A stretch of 64,000 bases of DNA from Bradysia coprophila (GCF_014529535.1 NW_023503409.1:4030390-4094389), one strand, 5' to 3'; positions 11,483-22,501 are shown, counted from the first letter of the stretch. Numbers and translations: made by a program. The notes: a model not told the origin generated them from the sequence alone.

Positions 11483-13198
11483 AGCCCCGTACGAAGTACG
11501 AAGGGGCTTATAGGATTACGATGCCGTGTGTAATTGATGGAATTCGAAGCAGACGGTAAGGGCAAAGTGTTTGCCTATGTTCATAGATGACGAATCCGCA
11601 ATAAAAATTTGGGCCGTCTGTCCGTCTGTCCGTCTGTCCGTCTGTCCGTCTGTCCGTCTGTCCGTCTGTCCGTCTGTCCGTCACGTCGATATCTTGAGTA
11701 AATCAAATCCGATTTCAAAAATTTTTTTTTTCCCTGAAAGATAGTCAAAATAGTGAGGCTAAGTTCGAAGATGGGCATATTCGGGTCGGCCCTTCGTGAG
11801 TTAGGGCCACCTAAGTGATTTAAGGTCTTTTGGTGATATTTATGGCAAAATAAACGATGGAAATGTAAATGACACGGCAAATGATAGGTATTGTCAATAC
11901 CAATCCAGGAAAAAAAAGTTTTTTAAAATCGGGTGAGTGAACCGTGAGTTAGGGCCTTAGAAGTGAAAAGCTACTAGGGCCCTATGTGTATTTTACATAT
12001 AACTCGAGCAAATTTCATCCGTTTTTCGTAATTTTTGTTTCATTTGGAAGGTAATCAAAGGCCGAATAGAATGTTGTTGAAAAAAAATTAAATTTGGGTC
12101 CTCGGACGAAGGCCGTTACTAGGGCCCTATGTGTATTTTACATACAACTCGAGTAAATTTCATTCGTTTTTCGTAATTTTTGTGTCATTTGGAAGGTAAT
12201 CGAACGCCGAATAGAAAGTTGTTGAAAAAAAATTAAATTTGGGTCCTTGGACTAAGGCCACTACTAGGGCCCTATGTGTATTTTACATACAACTCGAGTA
12301 AATTTCATCCGTTTTTCGTAATTTTTGTTTCATTTGAAAGATAATCGAACACCGAATAGAATGTTGTTGAAAAAAAAAAAAAATTTGGGTCCTTGGACTA
12401 AGGCCGTTACTAGGGCCCTATGTGTATTTTACATATAACTCCAGCAAATTTCATCCGTTTTTCGTAATTTTTGTTTCATTTGGAAGGTAATCAAAGGCCG
12501 AATAGAATGTAGTTGAAAAAAAAAATTTGGATCCTCGGACTGAGGCCGATACTAGGCCGTATGTGTATTTATACTCAATAAATTAAAATTTGGATCCTCG
12601 GACTGAGGCCGATACTAGGCCGTATGTGTATTTATACTCAATAAATTAAATTTGGGTCCTCGGACGAAGGCCGTTACTAGGGCCCTATGTGTATTTTACA
12701 TACAACTCGAGTAAATTTCATTCGTTTTTCGTAATTTTTGTGTCATTTGGAAGGTAATCGAACGCCGAATAGAAAGTTGTTGAAAAAAAATTAAATTTGG
12801 GTCCTTGGACTAAGGCCACTACTAGGGCCCTATGTGTATTTTACATACAACTCGAGTAAATTTCATCCGTTTTTCGTAATTTTTGTTTCATTTGAAAGAT
12901 AATCGAACACCGAATAGAATGTTGTTGAAAAAAAAAAAAATTGGGTCCTTGGACTAAGGCCGTTACTAGGGCCCTATGTGTATTTTACATATAACTCCAG
13001 CAAATTTCATCCGTTTTTCGTAATTTTTGTTTCATTTGGAAGGTAATCAAAGGCCGAATAGAATGTAGTTGAAAAAAAAAATTTGGATCCTCGGACTGAG
13101 GCCGATACTAGGCCGTATGTGTATTTATACTCAATAAATTAAAATTTTAGGGCTATTTGAAAGTTTTGTTTTATTTGAAAGGAACGTCGTACGGGGCT
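11483..13198. repeat. tandem/higher-order repeat block with 12-bp inverted ends
   Basis: The block opens with AGCCCCGTACGA (11483-11494) and closes with its exact reverse complement TCGTACGGGGCT (13187-13198). It contains a GTCC/GTCT microsatellite (about 11612-11685). Then come roughly 145-bp units, each starting GGGCCCTATGTGTATTTTAC and followed by a conserved CATCCGTTTTTCGTAATTTT, at about 11969, 12121, 12266, 12411, 12680, 12826 and 12971. Shorter broken units lie at about 12550, 12620 and 13110. The stretch from about 12096 is repeated from about 12654, giving a higher-order period of about 558 bp. No protein-coding content is seen. Confidence 0.85.
11612..11685. repeat. (GTCCGTCT)n microsatellite
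   Basis: An uninterrupted 8-base tandem repeat inside the larger repeat block. It produces a spurious Thr-Asp-Arg-Arg/Gly-Gln frame on the minus strand. Confidence 0.95.
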
Positions 13199-13597
13199 TC
13201 GTAATTGCGCTATGCGCAATTTCTAAGATGTACACATTACATAATAATTTTACTTTAACTACTTTAACCGGCGCATAGGCTTACGGTCAAAGTAGGGTGA
13301 CAGACGCACTAGGGTCACGTACGCAATAGATATACGGGTTTGTACGGGGCTCAGTCGCAGCAAACGCTCCGACTGTTCTGATGGCTCGTTGTTTACATGA
13401 CTAGGTATAAAAAGTTGAAAAATAAAGTGTTTCCGAGGCGTAGCCTAGGTCAATAAACACACGAAAACCAGACTTTACATTTTTATCCCGAGTTATGTAA
13501 TGGATTTTATCTGTCTAGAACGATAATCTCGAGCTTGTCCCTCTAGGGAGTTTTTGTTTATCTCGATATATCTCTTCTCGACAGATAAAATATGATA
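13199..13597. other. repeat-flanking intergenic DNA
   Basis: Begins with the small palindrome AATTGCGCTATGCGCAATT. It also contains a second GTACGGGGCT motif at about 13346, which echoes the ends of the preceding repeat block. No gene was recognised. Confidence 0.4.
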
Positions 13598-13703
13598 TGC
13601 ACCTATTGCCAGACTGTTATTTTGACGTATAGGTATTATGGCCCACGCCTTCGGCTAGGGCAATAATGTCCTACACGTCAAAATACCAATCTTGGCAACA
13701 GGT
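13598..13703. repeat. inverted repeat/hairpin, about 46-bp arms
   Basis: The left arm starts ACCTATTGCC and runs through TTATTTTGACGTATAGG. The right arm contains the complement CCTACACGTCAAAATACC and ends GGCAACAGGT. The loop is only about 14 bases (ACGCCTTCGGCTAG), so a transcript would fold into a strong hairpin. Probably a MITE relic. Confidence 0.75.
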
Positions 13704-14368
13704 ACATAATATATATTACATGCTGAGGACGTCGAAAGAAGTTCTTGAAACATGAGAAGTACGGGTTTCGACGCTGGTAGCATATAAAATTATGTTTTCA
13801 CCTCGGAGAGAAATAGGAAATTCCAATATCGATCAAATTTTCGAGATCAGATGGAAGGAAGGGTCGTGTCATTGAACGAACACGATATTCTTCATCTTCA
13901 CTTAAATCTCCATCGGAAAAGATTCGCATGAAAGAGTTATTGAGAATTATCAATCGCTACTTCAAACAAACGAGGTACAAATTTATAAAGAAAATTTTGA
14001 AAATTTATTACTGAAAAACATTTTGCGAAGACTGCTTCTGGAACGCTCTGTTTGACGATGCTTTGCTCCAACATCTTATTTCTTAAATGTTTTGGAGATG
14101 TTTCTAAAATTTATAAAAAAAGGTCAGAAATTAGACTTCCGTTAATGCAAAAAAAACACGGTGAAGAAAAAAGAGCAGCGAAGTGATGCATGGATTTGAG
14201 AATCTCTAATTTTACTACCTGTGTTTTAGAAATTAACCGGAAAAAATCAAACTTGTTTACTACGAATAATGAATAAGAATTCTAGAAGTCCATAACCATA
14301 TAAAATTGTGAATTCAATTTCAAACAGATCTGGACCCTAGCCCGATCGTAAAAGTCTACTTTGTAAAT
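13704..14368. other. intergenic, one unexplained open stretch
   Basis: From about 13818 a frame without a start codon runs on the plus strand to about 14010. It reads SDGRKGRVIERTRYSSSS and RMKELLRIINRYFKQTR and is preceded by a TAG that could be a splice acceptor. No family was recognised. It may be an exon, a relic or chance. Confidence 0.3.
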
Positions 14369-15087
14369 TTACCGCTGAACTGCTGGATGAACTGTTTTTA
14401 TTCGAACCATTCTTCTTGTCAGGTGCCAAAAGAAATCTTCACCATTTTTTGGATCATGTATTGCACCTGTACCACATCCGATATTTTCCGCTCCCGAATC
14501 TACGATAAACGTCTTCATAACAGTGTGAATATCCTTCCAATCATCGACCGTCCAGATAAACCAAATAATGTTACTGATCGCCCCTGTAACAATGGCGGTG
14601 GAGAAGGATGTACCAATAAACTTCGGTTGGTTCTCGACCTTGCTGATACCGTCACTATAGAGCAATGATAATGTACAGTAAGGCGTTCTGCACTTGGTAA
14701 AAGTCCACTTTTTTATCCTTTTGTGCCACTTCGAGGAAATATATATCCGTATTGTAATTCGATGATTGTGCGATAAATTTATATACTTTTGTGCCGCGTG
14801 AATAGCCAGATTGAATCATACGTGGGTACCGGGTTGGATATGAAACATTTTTATTAGTTTCAGCTTCGCTTTTTCTTCTGCAGTTAGATGATGTTCTTGA
14901 AGTTCTCACCGTCTAGCCGGTAGTCGGTATTGCCGTCTAATTCTGCAGTTTGTGAAGGACGAATAATCAAATCGGCTTTTAATACTTCTGACGAAATATC
15001 GAATAAAATCCGCCACGTTGGATGAAATTGGATGATCGTATTTGCCAAAAGGCTCTTTCCACTGCAAATAAAACACGAATTGGAACA
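14369..15087 (-). pseudogene. subtilisin-like (S8) serine protease remnant
   Basis: Read on the minus strand, one frame (about 14655-14880) contains GYSRGTKVYKFIAQSSNYNT then YFLEVAQKDKK and VQNALLYII. This has the shape of the subtilase His region (GHGTxVAxxIA...xVxxAxxYI), with the catalytic His replaced by Arg. A second frame (14369-14665) contains PKFIGTSFSTAIVTGAI, the subtilase nucleophile-Ser motif GTSxSxxxxxG with the usual Pro missing. The two frames meet near 14660 without an intron. The 100 or more residues normally between His and Ser are reduced to a few tens, so both a deletion and a frame break are implied. A further open stretch (about 14920-15063), behind a TTTGCAG acceptor, may be a preceding exon. 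Substrate and origin are unknown. Confidence 0.5.
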
Positions 15088-15716
15088 ATTCCGAAATATT
15101 TTAAGAGCTTCCGAGCGTACGCTGAAATTGTAGCCTACATTTCTGCGTTTCGAAATTTTTGATCGCTGATATCTTTTTACGAGAGCCCCTTTTAAAAAAT
15201 GTACGACCACATTTTCGAGTAAAAATATGTCAGCTTTGAATAAAAAATAAAATTGTCTGTGAAAGTTCCATGTGCTTTGAGAAAAGTGTACCTTTGATGC
15301 AAATTTGGGACGGAAAAACATCGACGCTGAACAACTGCTTCCTGGATCATCACCAACACGCCTCTTTGCAGACGAGCCAGATTCGGATTCACGGTCGGAC
15401 GGTCTCTTGGTACCGGAATGGTATGACCAGAGCACTGCAAGGAGGGCTGTGGTATGACGCATGGCATAAACTCGTTGTCCTTGGAGCGAGGGCATAAGCA
15501 GCCTTAATGGTAATTTTGCAATGACATTATGAAAAAAAAGGTATGGAAATTTTCGCATACTTCGATTAAAATACTACTTTATTTTTTTCTATTACCCTGC
15601 TAGGTGCTTTGACTAAGTGTTGGTTCATTGAAAACAATATTGTTATGTATGTCGTGTCGTTCTTATCGTTCTTATCATACTTCATATCCTTCTTTCATTG
15701 ACAGTTCTTCATCAAA

Positions 15717-18045
15717 ATGTTACTCACCAAACTATGCTGTCGACATTCATTTTCGGTGAAAAATATTCTGAAAATATCGCAAACGAATTGCAGAGGTCTG
15801 GCACACTATCCGATTGATGAAAGTATTTTTGGTTTAACAGAGGAACAACAAAGTGTAAGTGTAAAAACGTTGATCAACAAGTGGTTTTTCTTGGGGTTTT
15901 TCATTCATTCGTTCGTCTAAAATCCAATTCATTTCGGATCCATGGCAGGTATTAGTAATAAAATCGTGATTTTTGATATCAATATTCTTGTTTTCCAATT
16001 TTGCATAAGACATACTTTAATTAATTGAAGCCCATTATCAGTAAATACGAATTTATAAACTTAATCTATTATCATGCTCATCTTGACTTGGGTGAGATAT
16101 ATTTTGAAAAATATTTGCGTAACAATTATTGATGTAAAACGTTTTGTTTTTCTCTTTTTGAATGACATTGCGTCAACAAGATAGTGAACTGACCGGGTTC
16201 AATGATTAACTGACACGTGGTAGGTACTACGAACGTGTTTTCTCGTGTAGTAAATAACAAGTCTCTTTAGTTTTCTCACACAATTTCCGTTTAATTTTAC
16301 TGAAATAATTCATTTCAACTCACATTTCGCTTGCAGCTGAGGCAGACAGTGTTCAATCTCGTTCAAAAAGAACTGGCTCCGTATTCAATTGAAATCGACA
16401 AAACTAATAATTTCAAGTTAGTATCACAATATGCTATCAATGTACCTACAAGCTTTACGAATTAATTACTTGATGCAGAAACTTCCGACCATTTTTTAAA
16501 CAACTTGGAAATCTTGGTGCTTTGGGAATCACAGCAAAATCTGAGTATGGAGGCTCCGATGGATCGTATCTCGACCACTGTATTATTATGGAGGAAATTT
16601 CTCGGTAATTTTGTTGAATTCAACCGGTCCTTTAGTAAAACATAAGAATAGTCTTCATGGAATCCTCGAGTATCATTGATTTCTAATTAAAATGCAGAGG
16701 CGTACACGTAATAACCTAATTTTATTTTAAAAAAAATTTCGTATAAATCGCACCGGATAGTTGCACTACTCACAGCCCGTCATATAGTTCCACTCGAGAG
16801 GTGGCATGGTGGCGCTGTCGCTCAAAGGAACCACAAAAATATATGGGAAACCAGACATCTTCAAATAATGACAGCTCCACCTTGGCACCTTTCGAGTCTA
16901 ACTCTATGCAGCCCGTACAGAACAAATTTCAAAATTGCCTAAGGCGGACGAAGTATAGATTTTATCGACTTAAACCCCATATTAGTGTAGAGTCTCCTAG
17001 TCAAAAAACAGTAACCTACAATGAATTCTTGTAAGCGCTCCGTTTTATTTTACAGAGGCGATGGAGGTATTGGGCTGAGCTATGGAGCGCATTCAAATTT
17101 GTGCATAAATCAAATTAGTCGAAATGGCACAGAAGAACAAAAACAGAAATATTTGCCTAAGGTAAAGCTTACTCACTATCTTCGTCTAATCCTCGATAAT
17201 TGTCTATAGGTCAATTGTTCTCTCAACAGTTATGCAGCGGGGAACATATTGGTGCACTTGCTATGTCTGAACCTGGTAGTGGTAGCGATGTTGTGTCGAT
17301 GCGATTGAAAGCTGAACGAAAAGCCGATCACTATCTACTCAACGGAAATAAATTTTGGATAACAAATGGTCCCGATGCTGATACATTGGTAGTGTATGCT
17401 CGAACCGATGCGAATGCAAAAGCACAACATGGGATCACGGCATTTATAATTGAACGCGGATTCGAAGGTTTCTCGAATGGACCGAAATTGGACAAACTCG
17501 GAATGCGTGGTAGCGGGACTTCGGAATTGATATTCGATAACTGTAAAGTTCCGATAGAAAATGTTCTCGGTGGCGAGCAGAAGGGAGTTTATGTGCTGAT
17601 GTCTGGTCTGGATTATGAGCGCTTAGTATTGGCAGCTGGACCGGTGGGTTTGATGCAAGCAGCTGTTGATGTATCATTTGATTATGCGCATCAGCGTAAA
17701 CAGTTCGGAAAGCGAATTGGAGAGTTTCAGTTGCTACAGGGAAAAATGGCAGACATGTACACCACTTTGAACGCCTGCAGATCGTATCTGTATGGCGTGG
17801 CTCGGTCTACTGATGCTGGCAAAGCGAATCCAAAGGATTGTGCTGGAGTTATATTGTACTGTGCCGAGAAGGCCACCCAAGTTGGATTGGATTCAATTCA
17901 AATTTTAGGAGGGAACGGATATATAAACGATTATCCAACTGGGAAAATTATGCGTGATGCTAAATTACACGAAATCGGTGCTGGTACATCCGAAGTGAGA
18001 CGATTGCTTATTGGTCGACATTTGAACAGAGAATACGCCAACTAA
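15717..18045 (+). CDS. isovaleryl-CoA dehydrogenase, copy A
   Basis: Five exons (15717-15854, 16337-16416, 16479-16604, 17056-17161, 17230-18045) join in frame to 421 aa with GT-AG introns. It is an acyl-CoA dehydrogenase of the isovaleryl type: FAD flavoenzymes that oxidise isovaleryl-CoA to 3-methylcrotonyl-CoA in mitochondrial leucine breakdown. Diagnostic stretches are [53 protein letters not shown], and [16 protein letters not shown]. The Glu of YERL sits where IVD-type enzymes keep the catalytic base. [20 protein letters not shown] and [10 protein letters not shown] close the domain. The Arg/Ser-containing N-terminus ([18 protein letters not shown]) fits a mitochondrial targeting peptide. 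AATAAA follows the stop. Copy A has His in [14 protein letters not shown] where Tyr is nearly universal. The neighbouring copy B is inverted and convergent. Confidence 0.93.
16773..16916. mobile_element. 128-bp hAT-like MITE in intron 3 of IVD copy A
   Basis: Element 16781-16908 is flanked by 8-bp duplications CAGCCCGT (16773-16780 and 16909-16916). Its ends are inverted repeats of about 29 bp: CATATAGTTCCACTCGAGAG on the left, and the complement of the right end reads CATAGAGTTAGACTCGAAAG. The corresponding intron of inverted copy B has a single CAGCCCGT and no insert (an empty site near 20400). This proves an insertion after the duplication, or a loss by precise excision from B. Confidence 0.88.
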
Positions 18046-18108
18046 AAAAAATGTTTGTCGACTCATTCTGCGAATTTTATTAAATAAAATTGTAAACGAG
18101 ACGGTAAA

Positions 18109-19210
18109 GTTTAAAAAGTTTAAAATTTAAAACTCCAACGTCTATATTATATTCATCAGCATCTTGCCTGGTCTGTAGCTGGTTCTTTGTTTCACCGACG
18201 TATCTGACTTCACATGAGCAGGGTATGTTGTATACAACATGTGATTGTTGTAGAGCTGGAACCTTGTCTTTTAGACGGGAGAATATTTTCCCATTCAGAT
18301 TATTACCACCTCGTCCCACGATGGACCATCCAACTCTCGAAACCCTACAACTTTCACAAATACGATTTCCCTCACAGAAAAACTCAAAATCATCACCGAT
18401 CGCTGTACGTTGGAGTAGCTCAAAAATAACCCACTTGTAGCGCTATAACTCACTCGAACTGGATCCGAATTTTCTATTTTTTTTCCTTCGATTCGTACCG
18501 TCCATACCTTTCATTTGACAATTAAACACAATTCCACAATTAAAAACGCCTTCCCGTTGGCGGTCATCCACCCTACTTACCACTATAGCTCCAACAAATC
18601 AAAGCCAACTTTCATGCAATTTTTTGCTTTCGATTCGAGATATCAATTAATTTCATTTAAACCGTCTTACGCCTCTCTAACATTTAAAACAGCCGCTTCA
18701 AAATTGTAAACATTTTCTGCACCCAAAAAAAAACTTTTAAATTCACTCCGGATGAAAAGTTAGAAAAAAACTTTCTTCTGCAACTTTGTTCTCTATGTCA
18801 AAATGAACATTTCTTCTTCCCCAACCGAAGCTCCATCTCTTAAAACAACCAAGTTATTTAGATTTCCCGTTTTTTCGCCTCCCAGCAGCCATAACTTTAC
18901 TATTTTCAAACAAAGTTTTCTTCTCTCCAAATTTTCTCCACGTTTCAGACCATTCCCCACAACATATCAAAAAGAGTTTGTTTTTGCTCTGAACTTTCAT
19001 TACAGCGACGTTTTTTCGGCAAAATCATTACCCACAGACAAACAAACAGACAAACATCCCGCCATTATAATATGGTTATATCCGAGATACGATGGCCGCC
19101 TGTAAAAGGCTTGTCATTTGTAAATCCCTGAATAAGTTATAGGTTGATGGAAACAATCATGTAAACAATAATTTCAAAATAAATGCATTTTTAGCCTTAA
19201 CATTTCACAT
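18109..19210. other. spacer between the inverted IVD copies
   Basis: 1.1 kb between the two arms. It holds a Penelope-like fragment near arm A. The remaining pyrimidine-rich DNA has no recognisable gene and ends with a degenerate GACAAACA repeat at about 19038-19065. Confidence 0.6.
18167..18319 (-). pseudogene. Penelope-like retroelement fragment (GIY-YIG endonuclease start)
   Basis: The minus-strand frame reads FSRLKDKVPALQQSHVVYNI followed by PCSCEVRYVGETKNQLQTR. The pattern KLKDK.P.LQ.S.VVY.IPC.C...YIGET...L.TR is the start of the GIY-YIG endonuclease of Penelope-like elements (VVY and YVG being the GIY and YIG strands). The catalytic Arg/Glu half of the domain is missing: homology stops after QTR and the frame runs into unrelated sequence and then arm A. 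The reverse transcriptase is absent. It is a small relic at the duplication breakpoint. Confidence 0.7.
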
Positions 19211-21663
19211 TTTACCGTCTCGTTTACAATTTTATTTAATAAAATTCGCAGAATGAGTCGACAAACAATTTTTTTTAGTTGGCGTATTCTCTGTTCAAAT
19301 TTCGACCAATAACCAATCGCCTCACTTCGGATGTACCAGCACCGATTTCGTATAATTTAGCATCACGCATAATTTTCCCGGTTGGATAATCGTTTATATA
19401 TCCGTTCCCTCCTAAAATTTGAATTGAATCCAATCCAACTTGGGTGGCCTTCTCGGCACAGTACAATATAACTCCAGCACAATCCTTGGGATTTGCTTTG
19501 CCAGCATCAGCAGACCGAGCCACGCCGTACAGATATGATCTGCAGGCGTTCAAAGTGGTGTACATGTCCGCCATTTTTCCCTGGAGCAACTGAAACTCTC
19601 CAATTCGCTTTCCGAACTGTTTACGCTGATGCGCATAATCAAATGATACATCAACAGCTGCTTGCATCAGACCCACCGGTCCAGCTGCCAATACTAAGCG
19701 CTCATAATCCAGACCAGACATCAGCACATAAACTCCCTTCTGCTCACCACCGAGAACATTTTCTATTGGAACTTTACAGTTATCGAATATCAATTCCGAA
19801 GTCCCGCTACCACGATGGCCGAGTTTGTCCAATTTTGGTCCATTCGAGAAACCTTCGAATCCGCGTTCAATTATAAATGCCGTGATCCCATGTTGTGCTT
19901 TTGCATTCGCATCGGTTCGAGCATACACTACCAATGTATCAGCATCGGGACCATTTGTTATCCAAAATTTATTTCCGTTGAGTAGATAGTGATCGGCTTT
20001 TCGTTCAGCTTTCAATCGCATCGACACAACATCACTACCACTACCAGGTTCAGACATAGCAAGTGCACCAATATGTTCTCCGCTGCATAACTGTTGAGAG
20101 AACAATTGACCTAGACAATTATCGAGGATTAGACGAAGATAGTGAGTAAGCTTTACCTTAGGCAAATATTTCTGTTTTTGTTCTTCTGTGCCATTTCGAC
20201 TAATTTGATTTATGCACAAATTTGAATGCGCTCCATAGCTCAGCCCAATACCTCCATCGGCTCTGTAAAATAAAACGGAGCGCTTACAAGAATTCATTGT
20301 AGGTTACTGTTTTTTGACTAGGAGACTCTACACTAATATGGGGCTTAAGTCGAGTAAATCTATACTTCGTCCGCCCTAGGCAATTTTGAAATTTGTTGGG
20401 TACGGGCTGAGAGTAGTACAACTATCCGGTGCGATTTATACGAAAGAATGTTTAAAGAAAATTAGTTTATTACGTGTACGCTTTGCCTCTGCATGTTAAT
20501 TAGAAATCAATGATGCCTGAGGATTCCATGAAGACTATTCTTATATTTTACTAAAGGACCGGTTCCAGTATTTATTTGAATTCAACAAAATTACCGTGAA
20601 ATTTCCTCCATAATAATACAGTGGTCGAGATACGATCCATCGGAACCTCCATACTCAGACTTTGCTGTGATTCCCAAAGCACCAAGATTTCCAAGTTGTT
20701 TAAAAAATGGTCGGAAGTTTCTGCATCAAGTAATTAATTCGTAAAGCTTGCAGGTACATTGATAGCATATTGTGATACTAACTTGAAATTATTAGTTTTG
20801 TCGATTTCAATTGAATACGGAGCCAATTCTTTTTGAACGAGGTTGAACACTGTCTGTCTCAGCTGTAAAGTGTAATTTGAATTATTTTAGTAAAAACAAA
20901 CGAAAACTGTGTGCTAAAACTAAATGACTTGTTACTATACCAGAAAACACATTCGTAGTACCTACCAACCTACCCATGTGTAAGTTAATCATTGAACCCG
21001 GTCAGTTCACTATCTTGTTGACGTAATGTCATTCAAAAAGAGAAAAACAAAACGTTCTACATAATTGTTACGCAAATATTATTCGAAATATTTATCACAG
21101 AAGTCATGCCCACCTTTTGATAGATTAAGTCTGTAAATTCGCATTTTACTGATAATGGACTTCAATTGAATAAGTGTGTGAGAGTGTCTTGTGCAAAATT
21201 GGAAAACAAGAATATTGATAACAGATTATTAAAGATCACGATTTTATCACCAATATCTGCCTTGGATCCGAGAGCCTTTGAAATGAATTGGATTTTAGAC
21301 GAATGAATGAAAACCCCCAAGAAAAACCACTTGTTGATCAGCATTTTTACACTTACACTTTGTTGTTCCTCTGTTAAACCAAAAATACTTTCATCAATCG
21401 GATAGTGTGCCACCCCTCTGCAATTCGTTTGCGATATTTTCAGAATATTCTTCACCGAAAATGAATGTCGACCGCATAGTTTGGTGAGTAACATTTTGAT
21501 TAATTTTCTGATTTTACGTAAAGAAAAGAAAGAAATGAAAAATAACACGGCACACGAAACAACACTTCTGGCAGTGAAGAACTGTCAATGAAAGTAGGAT
21601 ATGAAGTATGATAAGAACGACACGGCATACAAATACTTGTTTTCAATGAACCAACACTAGTCA
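19211..21663 (-). repeat. inverted duplication, arm B (IVD gene copy B)
   Basis: Reverse complement of 15610-18108. It retains 5' flanking sequence missing from A (about 21500-21575) and lacks the intron-3 MITE of A. Beyond 21663 and below 19211 the two arms share no sequence. Confidence 0.92.
19275..21494 (-). CDS. isovaleryl-CoA dehydrogenase, copy B
   Basis: Exons 21357-21494, 20783-20862, 20595-20720, 20157-20262 and 19275-20090, with the same lengths and phases as copy A (421 aa). It carries the IVD features of [33 protein letters not shown] and [10 protein letters not shown]. It keeps the conserved Tyr in [14 protein letters not shown] but has LGHRGS where the family has LGMRGS. Other differences from A include RADGG for RGDGG, SADAG for STDAG, and VIGRNLN for LIGRHLN. 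The last intron (20091-20156, 66 nt) is a multiple of three and stop-free, so an unspliced reading stays open, while in A the matching intron is 68 nt. The ATG at 21494 matches the start of A; an in-frame upstream extension exists but is unlikely to be used. Confidence 0.92.
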
Positions 21664-22501
21664 CACTAGTGCGGTGATATGAGTAAATTTTGCATGGAAA
21701 TAAATGGTTGTGTGTGTGTGTGTGTTTTCGCAAGTGTTTCAAGAAAAACAGTAGCGGCTCGTTTTTGAAAAGGCGCGTAATTCAAACCGTTCTTATGACA
21801 TTAAAAACGGAGAACAATTTAAATCGCCAAAGACTAATTAATTTGAATATTTGAGTATACGATTTTTTTAAGGTCCCAATAGCTTTGCTTAATTCCAACC
21901 AACAGTGAGGTTTTTAGAAATTGTTGTTTTTCACCCAATAATTTGCATTTGCGCTGCACTTGACAATGACAAAGTGTATCAACTTGTAAGTGGAATTCGA
22001 ATGTATGATACCACTGTTTGATTGTGGTATCTGAAAGTCATTCTCATTCTGATACAATTAAAATCAGTTTGAGAATTAAATTAGAATCACATCTACTATT
22101 GGCTATTGAATCTGTGATCCTTGATCGTTGTCGATAATATCAGCATCATTCGTAATAAAGTTATCATCAAATAAATACAGCAAGCTTGTGTGTAGCTCTG
22201 TTTCGTAACATATTTTCCTTTCCTAACAGTCATCAGTGAGTGCATCATCTACAATTTATAAATACATTTGGTCGTGAATTTGTATATAATAAATATTGAG
22301 AATGTCGAGATTCACGAGATTCGCCGATAGTTCACAATTTCTGTTAGTATTTACTCTTATATATCATTGAAATATTGATGTAACGCGTCAGAATTGTTGA
22401 TAACTAAACACTTTGAACAGTTAATAAATATTGAAATTAAATAAATTATAAGTATTTGCTGGTCAGTGCAAGGCAGTAGTGATAACGATTCTCTCTACAA
22501 A
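21664..22501. other. intergenic between IVD-B and the CIA30 gene
   Basis: Contains a (GT)n microsatellite at about 21709-21725. The rest is AT-rich and unremarkable. It must hold the promoters of the divergent IVD-B and CIA30 genes, but I recognise no core element. Confidence 0.5.

Larger units (their letters stand above)
15610..18108 (+). repeat. inverted duplication, arm A (IVD gene copy A)
   Basis: This arm is the reverse complement of 19211-21663. Homology runs from TGACTA upstream of the gene to GAGACGGTAAA after the polyadenylation signal. Exons look about 98-99 percent identical where I compared them by eye, while introns and the 5' flank carry indels. Arm A lacks roughly 70 bp of 5' flank present in arm B and has a 128-bp transposon in intron 3 that B lacks. 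Confidence 0.92.

Noticed and set aside
20091..20156. Reading through the last intron of IVD copy B as coding (extra 22 residues)
   Set aside because: It is bounded by standard GT and AG sites at the same places as copy A. The protein family has no insertion there, and the same intron in A would break the frame.
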